A stretch of 12,940 nucleotides of DNA from Rubritepida sp. (GTDB lineage: Bacteria; Pseudomonadota; Alphaproteobacteria; Acetobacterales; Acetobacteraceae), in contig JAQGHZ010000502.1 in NCBI GenBank assembly GCA_028291485.1, forward strand, positions 1-12,940. The letters are read 5' to 3'. Shown piece by piece: positions 1-7,300 of the stretch. The stretch's first letter is position 1, and the number at the start of each line of letters is the position of its first letter. The notes below the pieces were generated by a model that was given only the letters and a program-made list of their open reading frames with translations, searched no databases and was not told the origin of the DNA. The position numbers and the translations under genes were made by a program.

Positions 1-453
1 CACGGCGGGCTGGGCCGGCGGCACGACCGGCTGCGCCGGCACGGCGCGGCGCGGCTCCGCCTCGGCCAGCATCGTGGTGGCGGAGAAGACCAGCACCTCG
101 CCCGGGGCGGAAGGCGCATCGGCGCGGCGGCGGAAGCCCGTGGAGGATTCCGGCACGAAGGCCACCGCTTGCGGCATGCGGCGCTGGGCGTCGTCCAGCC
201 GCTGGAACTGCGAGGGCTCCATCGGCTGCATCTCACGCAGGTGGTTCGTCACCATGCTGCGCAGCCGGTCCTGGTCGTTCAGCCGCGCCCATTCGGCCGA
301 GAGGGTCTGCGTCCGCGAGCGCTCGCCCTCGATCTCGCGGGTCACGCCGCGCAGCTCGCGGTCGAGCTTCGCCACCTCCTCCTTCGTCTGGAAGACGTAG
401 AGCCCGGAGCCGAGGAATGCCGCGAAGGTCACGAGGGTCAGCGGATGGATCAT
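1..453 (-). CDS. ftsL: Cell division protein FtsL (partial, runs off left edge)
   Basis: FtsL is a bitopic inner-membrane protein of the divisome that, in known systems, works with FtsB and FtsQ to activate FtsWI septal peptidoglycan synthesis. The reading frame is open for 151 codons from ATG at 453 to the window edge with no stop. Seen: a very short N-terminus, a hydrophobic membrane segment at about residues 4-21, then a charged, heptad-like coiled-coil stretch at about 24-70. This contains the LNDQDRLRSM block typical of alphaproteobacterial FtsL-like proteins. The tail at the edge is Pro/Ala-rich and low in complexity. The start overlaps the rsmH stop as ATGA, which implies translational coupling. 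Position in the dcw order (mraZ-rsmH-ftsL, with ftsI expected next) supports the call more than sequence conservation does, since FtsL is poorly conserved. The C-terminus and ftsI lie outside the window. Confidence 0.85.
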   Translation of the reverse strand, partial: MIHPLTLVTFAAFLGSGLYVFQTKEEVAKLDRELRGVTREIEGERSRTQTLSAEWARLNDQDRLRSMVTNHLREMQPMEPSQFQRLDDAQRRMPQAVAFVPESSTGFRRRADAPSAPGEVLVFSATTMLAEAEPRRAVPAQPVVPPAQPAV

Positions 454-1391
454 GCGGCACGGCTTTCGGGCTTGCGGAGCAGGGCGCGGAGATGGGCGGA
501 GCGGGCACGCGGATTCTCCGCGGCCTCCGTGGCGCTTGGGCGGACGGAACGTGGCGTGAGCAGGGCGAAGCCGGTCTCGGCGCGCGGCGCCAGCAGCGCG
601 CCGGGGCCGTGCCGCGACGTGCCGGGCGTACGGCCGGCGGCCTTTTGGAAGGCGCGCTTCACGATCCGGTCCTCCAGCGAGTGAAATGATACGACAACGA
701 TTCGGCCGCCGGGCGCCAGCAGTCCGAGCGCCTGTTCCAGCGCGCGCTCGATCTCGCCCAGCTCGTCGTTCACGCGGATGCGCAGGGCCTGGAAACTGCG
801 GGTCGCGCCGTGGATCCCGGAGGGGTCGCGGGGGACGGCGCGGCGGATCACCTCGGCGAGCTGCAGCGTGGTCTCGAAGGGGGTCTCGGCGCGGGCCTTG
901 ATGATGGCGCGGGCGACGCGGCGGGAAAATCGCTCCTCGCCGAACTCCCAGATGAGGTCGGCGAGCTCGCCCTCGGGCAGGGTGTTCACGAGGTCGGCCG
1001 CGCTCGGGCCGGTGCGGCCCATGCGCATGTCGAGCGGCCCGTCGAAGCGGAAGGAGAAGCCGCGCTCGGGCGTGTCGATCTGGAAGCTGGAGACGCCGAG
1101 GTCCAGCACGGCGCCATCCAGCGAGGCCACGCCGGCGGCCGAGAGATGCGCCAGCATGTCGCCGAAGCGGCCCTCGATGAGGTGCAGCCGGCCCGGATGC
1201 GCGGCGGCCAGCGCGGCGCCGCGGGCGATGGCCTCGGGATCGCGGTCCATGGCCCAGACGGTGCAGGGGGAGGCGTCCAGGATGGCGCGGGCATAGCCGC
1301 CGCCGCCGAAGGTGCCGTCGAGGATGATCTCGCCGGCCTGGGGGGCCAGGTGCTCCAGGACCTCGTTCAGCAGGACGGGGATGTGCACCAT
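450..1391 (-). CDS. rsmH: 16S rRNA (cytosine(1402)-N(4))-methyltransferase RsmH (MraW)
   Basis: RsmH uses S-adenosylmethionine to N4-methylate C1402 of 16S rRNA in the decoding centre. The product is 313 aa, the normal family length. Seen in order: the N-terminal HIPVLLNEVL signature (3-12), the SAM-binding glycine loop DGTFGGGGYAR (25-35), DRD (49-51), LDLGVSS (96-102) followed by RGFSFR and the DMRM block, LRIRVNDEL (203-211), VVSFHSLEDRIVKR (233-246), and the basic C-terminal motif ARSAHLRAL. The ATG at 1391 is chosen because the family begins MxHxPVLL and because it overlaps the mraZ stop as TGATG. An in-frame upstream extension to 1496 would lie inside mraZ and has no family support. The gene is coupled at both ends (1 base with mraZ, 4 bases with ftsL). 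All key motifs are intact. Confidence 0.97.
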   Translation of the reverse strand: MVHIPVLLNEVLEHLAPQAGEIILDGTFGGGGYARAILDASPCTVWAMDRDPEAIARGAALAAAHPGRLHLIEGRFGDMLAHLSAAGVASLDGAVLDLGVSSFQIDTPERGFSFRFDGPLDMRMGRTGPSAADLVNTLPEGELADLIWEFGEERFSRRVARAIIKARAETPFETTLQLAEVIRRAVPRDPSGIHGATRSFQALRIRVNDELGEIERALEQALGLLAPGGRIVVVSFHSLEDRIVKRAFQKAAGRTPGTSRHGPGALLAPRAETGFALLTPRSVRPSATEAAENPRARSAHLRALLRKPESRAA

Positions 1392-1837
1392 CAGGCGTTT
1401 CCTGCGGCGGCGCGGGCGCGCGCCTTCTCGGCCAGCGCATGGCGGGCCTTCTCGATCTGGGCCTCGGCGGCCGCGGGCTCCCAGAGTTCGATGCATTCCA
1501 TGCGGCCAAGGAAGGCCACGCTGTCGCCGAGTCCGGCAAAGGAGATCAGGTCGGCGGGAAGAATCATGCGGCCGTCCGGGTCGGGGGTGACGTCGACCGT
1601 GTCGGAATAAAGGGCGTAGGCCCGGAAATCCTCGTCCTCGTCCGGCTCGTCGAGCGGGTTCTTGGAGCTGAGGGCGGCGTCGAAGGCGGAGGCGGGCCAG
1701 GCCTCGATGCAGGGGTGGCGCGTGGAACGGCGCAGCACGAGGCCTTCGCCGGCAAGGCGGGTGCGGAACAGGGCCGGCACGCTGCAGCGCCCCTTCTTGT
1801 CCAACCCGTTGATGAATTTGCCCCGGAACTGGGTCAT
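1391..1837 (-). CDS. mraZ: Transcriptional regulator MraZ
   Basis: MraZ is an AbrB-like DNA-binding protein that forms ring oligomers and represses its own dcw operon in characterised bacteria. The 148-aa product has two swapped-hairpin repeats, each with the DxxxR signature: D13-R17 in GLDKKGRCSVP and D86-R90 in DPDGRMILP. A conserved FLGRMECIELW block follows at about 109-119, then an Ala-rich helical tail. I choose the ATG at 1837 because the family starts MxxFxGxxxNxLDxKGR; an in-frame ATG at 1891 would add 18 unconserved residues. A purine-rich AAAGGGG lies about 10-15 nt upstream, a little far for a strong ribosome binding site, so the start is not certain. The stop overlaps the rsmH start. 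The 10-bp-spaced TGGG boxes in its promoter are the expected MraZ operator, so it probably regulates itself. Confidence 0.95.
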   Translation of the reverse strand: MTQFRGKFINGLDKKGRCSVPALFRTRLAGEGLVLRRSTRHPCIEAWPASAFDAALSSKNPLDEPDEDEDFRAYALYSDTVDVTPDPDGRMILPADLISFAGLGDSVAFLGRMECIELWEPAAAEAQIEKARHALAEKARARAAAGNA

Positions 1838-2001
1838 CGTGCCGACAGATGCCCCTTTCGTATGCGCCAGAGGGGGACCGTCGGCTGTCATCCTGTCGGG
1901 AGCAGCGGCCGACGAGATTCCCCCCCGGAAACCCCGTCGGCTCGCCCGACCAGCCCTTTTCCAGATGCTCGCCCCCCCGAGCGTCTCATCCGTATTGGGC
2001 T
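1838..2001 (-). other. mraZ 5' leader (about 160 nt untranslated)
   Basis: Between the predicted transcription start near 2001 and the mraZ ATG lie about 164 nt without a supported gene. The leader RNA can form small G/C hairpins, for example GTCGG-GCGAG-CCGAC near 1939-1953, but no U-run follows them. An alternative in-frame ATG at 1891 would shorten the leader. In Rhodobacter sphaeroides the long mraZ 5' UTR is released as the small RNA UpsM. Whether this leader behaves alike is inference only; I see no clear Rho-independent terminator in it. Confidence 0.4.
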
Positions 2002-2040
2002 GTGGCGGTTTTATCTGGGTAGGTATGGGTAATCAAGGGA
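1996..2040 (-). promoter_or_regulatory. MraZ operator: 10-bp-spaced TGGG boxes
   Basis: On the plus strand TGGGC starts at 1996, TGGGT at 2016, TGGGT at 2026 and a degenerate AGGGA at 2036, with a poor CGGTT at 2006. The phase is exactly 10 bp. MraZ is known to bind TGGGN direct repeats separated by 5-nt spacers, which is the same periodicity. The boxes read on the strand opposite to mraZ and fall on the -35 to -10 spacer and flanks of the predicted mraZ promoter, which is well placed for repression. Confidence 0.75.
2008..2036 (-). promoter_or_regulatory. Sigma-70-type promoter of the mraZ/dcw operon
   Basis: On the minus strand, TTGATT (-35, 2036-2031) and TAAAAC (-10, 2013-2008) are separated by exactly 17 bp, predicting transcription from about 2001 towards mraZ. 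It stands out against the GC-rich background as an AT-rich patch. The spacer contains two TGGG boxes of the putative MraZ operator. Confidence 0.6.
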
Positions 2041-2176
2041 TAACGACTCAGCCTGAAATGGCCCGTAACGTCCATTCCCGTTGTTTGACAGAGGCTTGAG
2101 CGAAACCGCTCAGACTTTACCTCCATGGCGTGACACCCTTTTTATGGGCTGTTGCAAAGGAGCAACACAAACGCGC
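2041..2176. other. Intergenic region between divergent mraZ and rnpB promoters
   Basis: No protein gene is supported here. Two perfect inverted repeats are visible: TGAGCG/CGCTCA (2097-2102 and 2107-2112, 4-nt loop) and TGTTGC/GCAACA (2150-2155 and 2162-2167, 6-nt loop). Neither is followed by a T-run on either strand. A plus-strand TTGACA at 2085-2090 lacks a good -10 at proper spacing. Reading frames here continue into rnpB and are not coding. Confidence 0.4.
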
Positions 2177-2206
2177 TTGACCGGACACGGCGGCTCGGCG
2201 CAACAA
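2177..2206 (+). promoter_or_regulatory. Likely rnpB promoter
   Basis: GCTTGACC, with TTGACC at 2177-2182, matches the GCTTGAC -35 style common in alphaproteobacterial housekeeping promoters. At 17-18 bp spacing follows a weak -10, GCAACA (2200-2205) or CAACAA (2201-2206). This predicts a start at about 2212-2216, which coincides with the 5' arm of the RNase P P1 helix. Confidence 0.55.
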
Positions 2207-2215
2207 GTGCACGGT

Positions 2216-2612
2216 GCCGGGCGGCTGGACGGCCGCTGGTTTCGCGAGCGATCGCGGGGCTGGAGGAAAGTCCGGGCTCCACGGAAATACGGTGCCGGCC
2301 AATGGCCGGCGGGCGTAAGCCTAGGGAAAGTGCCACAGAGAACAGACCGCCGCTCCAGTGCCTGTTTCGGCAGGGGCTCGGGCGGTCAGGGTGAAACGGT
2401 GGGGTAAGAGCCCACCGCGCTTCCAGCAATGGCGGCGGCACGGCAAACCCCACCGGGAGCAAGGCCGAATAGGGAGGGCAGCGCAAGCAGGGGCATTTCC
2501 GCCCCGTCCTCCGGGTTGGCCGCGTGAGGCCCGCGGTGACGCGGGTCCCAGAGGAATGGTCGTCCATGGTCTTCGGGCCAAGACAGAACCCGGCTTACAG
2601 GCCGCCCGGCAT
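2216..2612 (+). ncRNA. rnpB: RNase P RNA, bacterial class A
   Basis: This is the catalytic RNA of RNase P, which removes 5' leaders from pre-tRNAs with the RnpA protein. Conserved blocks appear in the right order: GGAGGAAAGTCCGGGCTCC (2262-2280, P3/P4 region), ACAGAGAACAGACCGCC (2335-2351), GGTAAGAGCCCACCGCGC (from 2403), GAGCAAGGCCGAATAGGG (2457-2474), and ACAGAACCCGGCTTACAG (from 2583; the 3' strand of P4). The terminal P1 helix is a perfect 10-bp match, 2216-2225 with 2601-2610, which fixes the ends to within a few bases. The length, about 397 nt, is normal. The loop bounded by the P15 arms (about 2475-2520) lacks a GGU triplet. A promoter sits just upstream and a hairpin terminator just downstream. 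It is transcribed away from mraZ. Confidence 0.97.
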
Positions 2613-2616
2613 CATC

Positions 2617-2651
2617 TTCAGGCGCGAAGCGCCTGAAAATAGTTGATTTTT
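2617..2651 (+). terminator. rnpB terminator
   Basis: A perfect 9-bp stem (2617-2625 with 2629-2637, loop GAA) lies 5 bases after the RNase P 3' P1 arm. It is followed by an AT-rich stretch ending in TTTTT (2647-2651). The T-run is 9 nt from the stem, so it is an imperfect intrinsic terminator. The stem could also form part of the 3' processing signal. Confidence 0.7.
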
Positions 2652-2781
2652 CGTGCCGTCAGACGGCGGACGGCGTCGTGGCAAGCAGCCCCGACCCGCC
2701 GCCTCGCCTTCGCCGCTACGGCGACGCCGGCCACTGTGCGGCCGGATTCCGCGTCTGGCCGTCAGCCTCTGCCGGCGCGCG
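2652..2781. other. Short intergenic region between convergent rnpB and amidase gene
   Basis: No gene is seen. It contains two hairpins: TCGCCG/CGGCGA (2710-2715 and 2719-2724) and CCGGCC/GGCCGG (2727-2732 and 2740-2745, 7-nt loop). They may help end transcription of the minus-strand amidase gene, but neither has a T-run, so this is a guess. Confidence 0.35.
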
Positions 2782-3459
2782 TCATCCGATCGCGGCGAGC
2801 ACGCCCTGCATCCGCGCCAGCGTTCCGGCATCGGCCACGCCGTCCACGCGCTCCGGCCGCCAGTGACGCTGGAAGGCGGTGACCAGCACCGGCAGCTCCA
2901 GGTCGGTGCGGAAGCCGATGCGGCCGAGCAACTCGCGCGGATCGCCCTCGGCCGGTCCGTCCATGGCGGGCCAGAGCCCGATGCCGTTGTCCGCCAGCCC
3001 CCGCCAGTCGAAGAACTCGCCCGGATCCTGCTTACGGTCCGGCGCCACGTCGCTGTGGCCGACGACGTGGCGGGCCGGAATGGGATGGCGCCCCAGGATC
3101 TCCAGGCAGAGATCCGCCACCGCGGCCATCTGTAGCGCCGGGAAGTGGCGGTAGCCCCATTCATGGCCGGGATTGACGATCTCGATGCCGATGGAGACAT
3201 CGTTCAGCGCCTCGCGCCCGCGCCAACAGGAGATCCCGGCGTGCCGGGCCCGCAGGACCTCGGGCACCAGGCGGAAGATGCGCCCGTCTTCCTCGACGAC
3301 GTAATGCGAGGAGACCACGGCCTCCGGGTCGCGCAGCCGCGCGATGGCCTCGCCGCCGGACTTCATGCCCGTGTAGTGGAGGATCAGCGTGTCGATGACA
3401 GCGCCGGACGGGCGCTCGTCGATGTTGGGGGACGGGAGTTCCGTGACGCGAAGGCTCAA
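2782..3459 (-). CDS. AmpD-type N-acetylmuramoyl-L-alanine amidase with C-terminal peptidoglycan-binding domain
   Basis: This predicted zinc amidase cleaves the bond between N-acetylmuramic acid and L-alanine in peptidoglycan or anhydro-muropeptides (Amidase_2 family). In the 225-aa product the expected zinc ligands are His28 (LHYTG), His135 and Asp145 (GHSDVAPDRKQDPG). The catalytic residues would be Glu93 (GIEIVN) and Lys143. The C-terminal 50 residues (LVTAFQRHW...VDGVADAGTLARM) look like a small peptidoglycan-binding helical module. No signal peptide is visible, so it is probably a cytoplasmic recycling enzyme like AmpD. The start is a TTG overlapping the stop of the upstream J-domain gene (TTGA). 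It places the protein at family length, and the next in-frame ATG (residue 32) would cut off His28. An AmiD-like periplasmic enzyme is less likely. It is co-transcribed with the DjlA-like gene. Confidence 0.92.
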   Translation of the reverse strand: MSLRVTELPSPNIDERPSGAVIDTLILHYTGMKSGGEAIARLRDPEAVVSSHYVVEEDGRIFRLVPEVLRARHAGISCWRGREALNDVSIGIEIVNPGHEWGYRHFPALQMAAVADLCLEILGRHPIPARHVVGHSDVAPDRKQDPGEFFDWRGLADNGIGLWPAMDGPAEGDPRELLGRIGFRTDLELPVLVTAFQRHWRPERVDGVADAGTLARMQGVLAAIG

Positions 3460-4217
3460 AGCTTGCGCTCGCGCTTGATCCGATCCCAGGCATTGTTGAT
3501 CTCGGCCACCTTGCCGGTGGCCCGCTGGATCAGGTCCTGCGGCGCCCCGCGCGAGGCCATCGCGTCCGGATGGTTCTCGCGCATCAGCTTGCGCCAGGCG
3601 GTGCGGACCTGCTCGTCCGTCGCGTCCTTCGGCAGGCCGAGCACGGCATAGGCGTCCACGCCCGGCATGTCCTGGGCGCGGGCGCCCGGCCGCGCTTGGC
3701 CGTCGCGGGCGCGCTCCCACTCCTGCGCCTCGAGCCGGAAGCCGGTCTGCACCCGCTGGAGGAAGCGGACCTCGCCGCGCGTCAGCGGGCCGTCGGCGCG
3801 GGCGATCTGGAAGAGCGCGCTCAGCACATCTTCGAGCATGGGCTTCTCGGCGGCGAAGGCCTCGCCGAGGCGGTCGGCGAAGGGCTCGTAATCGGAGGAG
3901 GTTTCCCGCGCCTCGTCGAAGAGCTCCGCCACGTCCTTCATGTTCTGCGGCGGGATGCGGAACATCCGCTTGAAGGCGTCGATCTCGGCGCGGACCACCG
4001 GCCCGTCGCACTTCGCGAGCTTGGCCGAGAGCACCACCACCGAGATGGCGAAAAGCTGTTCGCGCGAGCCCAGCGCCGCCGCCATGTTCGCGGCATTGGG
4101 GCCGAGGCGCTTGGCGCTGTCGGCCGCATGGCCGGCCAGGGCGCCCATGACGGCGCCGACCGGCCCGCCCGTCGCGAAGCCGGCGATCCCGCCGATGATC
4201 TTGCCCCAGAAGCCCAA
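3456..4217 (-). CDS. DjlA-like co-chaperone: membrane anchor, TerB domain, C-terminal J domain
   Basis: The product, about 253 aa, starts MGFWGKIIGG and has a Gly/Ala-rich hydrophobic segment at about 7-29 that probably anchors it in the inner membrane. A helical TerB-like domain follows (about 50-165; note the paired KCDGPV and RADGPL loops). A J domain lies at about 188-250 (DAYAVLGLPKDATDEQVRTAWRKLMRENHPD), with the DnaK-activating HPD at 216-218. This is the E. coli DjlA layout (WGKIIG at the N-terminus, TerB, J), which recruits DnaK to the membrane. The start is TTG: 4217 fits the family start, while TTG at 4223 has the better-spaced GGAG. Both are plausible and differ by two residues. 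The gene is divergent from the 5-oxoprolinase operon and overlaps the amidase gene by 4 bases. The pairing with a wall amidase suggests an envelope link but does not prove one. Confidence 0.9.
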   Translation of the reverse strand: MGFWGKIIGGIAGFATGGPVGAVMGALAGHAADSAKRLGPNAANMAAALGSREQLFAISVVVLSAKLAKCDGPVVRAEIDAFKRMFRIPPQNMKDVAELFDEARETSSDYEPFADRLGEAFAAEKPMLEDVLSALFQIARADGPLTRGEVRFLQRVQTGFRLEAQEWERARDGQARPGARAQDMPGVDAYAVLGLPKDATDEQVRTAWRKLMRENHPDAMASRGAPQDLIQRATGKVAEINNAWDRIKRERKL

Positions 4218-4223
4218 CGCCAA

Positions 4224-4313
4224 TCCCTTTGCTCCGCTGGGAAGTAACACGCCAACCCCCTTGCGCGCCACGCCCCGGGCCTGCAAAGCGGTTCCAGGTC
4301 GAGGAGTTTGGGA
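4224..4313. promoter_or_regulatory. Divergent intergenic region with ribosome binding site of the 5-oxoprolinase gene
   Basis: Ninety bases separate the two divergent units, so both promoters should lie here or extend into the genes. I see no convincing -35/-10 pair on either strand; TTGCGC at 4261 has no good -10. A strong Shine-Dalgarno GAGGAG (4301-4306) sits 7 nt before the ATG at 4314 and decides that start over the TTG at 4308. Confidence 0.5.
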
Positions 4314-7300
4314 ATGAGCGTTGGGACTTGGCAATTCTGGATCGATCGCGGCGGCACCTTCACCGATGTGGTGGCCCGGCACCCCGACGGATCGCTCTCC
4401 ACCGCCAAGCTGCTCTCCGAGAATCCCGGCCGCTACAAGGATGCGGCGGTGGCCGGTATCCGCCAGGTGCTGGGGCTGGAGGCGGGCGCACCCCTGCCCG
4501 AAGGGCTGGTCGAGGCCGTGAAGATGGGCACGACCGTCGCCACCAACGCCTTGCTGGAGCGCAAGGGCGAGCGGGTTCTGCTGCTGGTACCGGTGGGCTT
4601 CGCCGACATGTTGCGCATCGGCAACCAGGCGCGGCCGCGACTCTTCGACCTGAACGTGAAGCTGCCGGAGTTGCTGCACGAGCGGGTCGCCGAGATCGGC
4701 GGCCGCGTGACGGTGGACGGGGCGGAGATCGAGCCGCTCGACGAGGCGGCGGCGCGCCAGGCCCTGCAGGCGGCCTTCGACGACGGCATCCGCGCGGTCG
4801 CGATCGTGCTGATGCACGCCTGGGCGCATCCGGCGCACGAGCTGCGGATCGGCGCCCTCGCGGAGAAGATCGGCTTCCCGCAGATCAGCCTCTCCCACCA
4901 GGCGAGCCCGCTGCCCCGCATCGTGCCGCGCGGCGACACGACGGTGGTGGACGCCTATCTCTCGCCGATCCTGGGCCGCTACGTGCGGCAGGTGGCGTCC
5001 GAGCTGGGCGGCCCCGTCCGATCGATCGACGCCGAAGGCGGAGAGCGTGAATCGGCCGGGCACAGCGTCCGATCGATCGACGCCGAAGGCGGAGAGCGTG
5101 AATCGCCCATCAAGCTCTACTTCATGCAGTCCTCCGGCGGCCTGGCCGAGGCCAACAGCTTCCAGGGCAAGGACGCGATCCTCTCCGGCCCGGCCGGCGG
5201 CATCGTGGGCGCGGCGCGGACGGCGGCGATGGCCGGCTACGACCGCATCATCGGCTTCGACATGGGTGGCACCTCGACGGACGTGGCGCTTTACGCCGGC
5301 GCCTTCGAGCGCGCCTTCGAGACGGTGGTGGCCGGCGTGCGCATGCGCGCGCCGATGATGGCGATCAACACGGTGGCCGCCGGCGGCGGCTCCATCCTGA
5401 AGTTCGATGGCGCGCGCTACCGCGTGGGGCCGGAGAGCGCGGGCGCCGTGCCCGGCCCGGCCTGCTACCGGCGCGGCGGGCCGCTCACCGTCACCGACGC
5501 GAATGTGATGGTCGGCAAGATCCAGCCCAGGCATTTCCCGGCCATCTTCGGGCCCAGCGGCGACCAGCCGCTCGACGTGGAAATCGTGCGGGAAAAATTT
5601 GCCGCGCTGGCCGCGGAGATCGCGAAGGCCACGGACACGAAGCCCTCGCCCGAGGACGTCGCCGAAGGCTTTCTGCGGATCGCCGTGTCCAACATGGCCC
5701 ATGCCATCAAGCAGGTGAGCCTGCAGCGCGGCTACGACGTGACGAAATACGCGCTGGCCTGCTTCGGCGGCGCGGGCGGGCAGCACGCCTGCCTCGTGGC
5801 CGACGAGCTCGGCATGGAGACGGTTTTCATCCACCCCTTCGCCGGCGTGCTGAGCGCCTATGGCATGGGTCTCGCCGACCAGGCGGTGATCCGCGAGGCG
5901 GCGGTCGAAAAGCCCCTCGCGCCCGAGGGGATGGAGGTGCTGGAGGCACGCCTCGCCGAGCTGGAGGCCACCGGCCGCACCGAGCTGGTTCGCCAGGGCG
6001 CGGCGGGCGAAAAACTCAAGGCCGAGCACCGCCTGCACCTGCGCTATGCCGGCACGGATTCCTTCCTTCCCATCGCCTTCGGCTGCTACCACGGCGTGCT
6101 GCGCGCGTTCACTGAGGCGCATCGCGCGCGCTTCGGCTTCGCGACGCCGGAACGCCAGGTCGTCGTCGAGGCCGCGATCGCCGAGGTCACCATGCCCGGC
6201 GAGGCCGTGCAGGAGGAGAAGCTCGCCGAGCGCGTGGCCGGCGAGGCCATCCCGCTGCTCGACCGCGTGACGTTCTTCGCCCAGGGCGCCGCCCATGACG
6301 CGCCCGTCCATGACCGCGAGGGGCTGCTGGCGGGCGATGCCATCCGCGGCCCCGCGCTGATCCGCGAGGCCATCGCGACCACCGTGGTCGAGCCCGGCTG
6401 GGAGGCGCGCGTCACGCCGCTGAACCACCTCGTGCTCCACCGCATCGAGGCCCGCGCCGCCGCGCGTCTGGCCGAGACCGGCCGCGTCGACCCGGTGATG
6501 CTGGAGCTGTTCAACAGCCTCTTCATGTCCATCGCCGAGCAGACCGGCACGGTGCTGCAGAACACCAGCCTGTCGGTGAACATCAAGGAGCGGCTCGACT
6601 TCTCCTGCGCCATCTTCGACGTGACGGGACAGCTCATCGCCAACGCGCCGCACGTGCCCGTGCATCTCGGCGCGATGGGCGAGAGCGTGCGCACGGTGAT
6701 CCGCTCGCGTGGCGCCACGCTGCGGCCGGGCGACGTGGTGGCGCTGAACAATCCTTATAATGGCGGCACGCACCTGCCCGACGTGACGGTGATCACGCCG
6801 GTCTTCGACGAGGCCGGGAAGGAGATCCTCTTCTTCGTGGGCAGCCGTGGGCACCACGCCGATATCGGCGGGCTCACGCCCGGCTCCACGCCGCCGGGCT
6901 CGGCGACGCTGGAGGAGGAAGGCGTCGTCATCGACGACTTTCTTCTTGTCGACGCCGGCCACTTCCGGGAAGCCGAGTTCCGCGCGCTGCTCGCCTCCGC
7001 GCGCTATCCCGCGCGCAGCCCGGACGTGAATGTCGCCGACGTGAAGGCCCAGGTCGCCGCCAACGAGATGGGCGTGCAGGAGCTGCGCCGCGCCGTGCGC
7101 GAGTTCGGCCTCGGCGTCGTCCGTGCCTATATGGGCCACGTGATGGACAACGCCGAGGAGAGCGTGCGCCGCGTCCTCTCCACGCTGAAGAACGGCCGCT
7201 TCGAGACCGTCACCGATGACGGCACCCCGCTCGTCGTCGAAGTCCGCGTGGACCAGGCGAACCGCCGCGCGGTGATCGACTTCACCGGCACGGGGCCGGA

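Noticed and set aside
810..1610. A 266-codon plus-strand frame opposite rsmH and mraZ
   Set aside because: Gly/Ala/Glu-rich shadow of two genes with intact canonical motifs on the other strand.
1838..1891. Longer mraZ start at ATG 1891
   Set aside because: The extra 18 residues do not resemble the family N-terminus, which matches from the ATG at 1837; kept only as an alternative.
2085..2113. TTGACA at 2085 as a plus-strand promoter
   Set aside because: The hexamer at 17 bp spacing (GCTCAG) is not a -10; the TTGACC at 2177 is far better placed for rnpB.
2081..2407. Plus-strand frame through the rnpB promoter and 5' half
   Set aside because: It overlaps a confidently recognised RNase P RNA and shows no protein-family features.
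2142..2567. Minus-strand frame antisense to rnpB
   Set aside because: It lies wholly across the structured RNA gene and its upstream region, with no recognisable motif.
2640..2781. CRISPR array, tRNA or attachment site in the short gaps
   Set aside because: No regularly spaced repeat series, cloverleaf or tRNA-end duplication was found in any gap; the only tandem direct repeat is the coding pair at 5015-5105.
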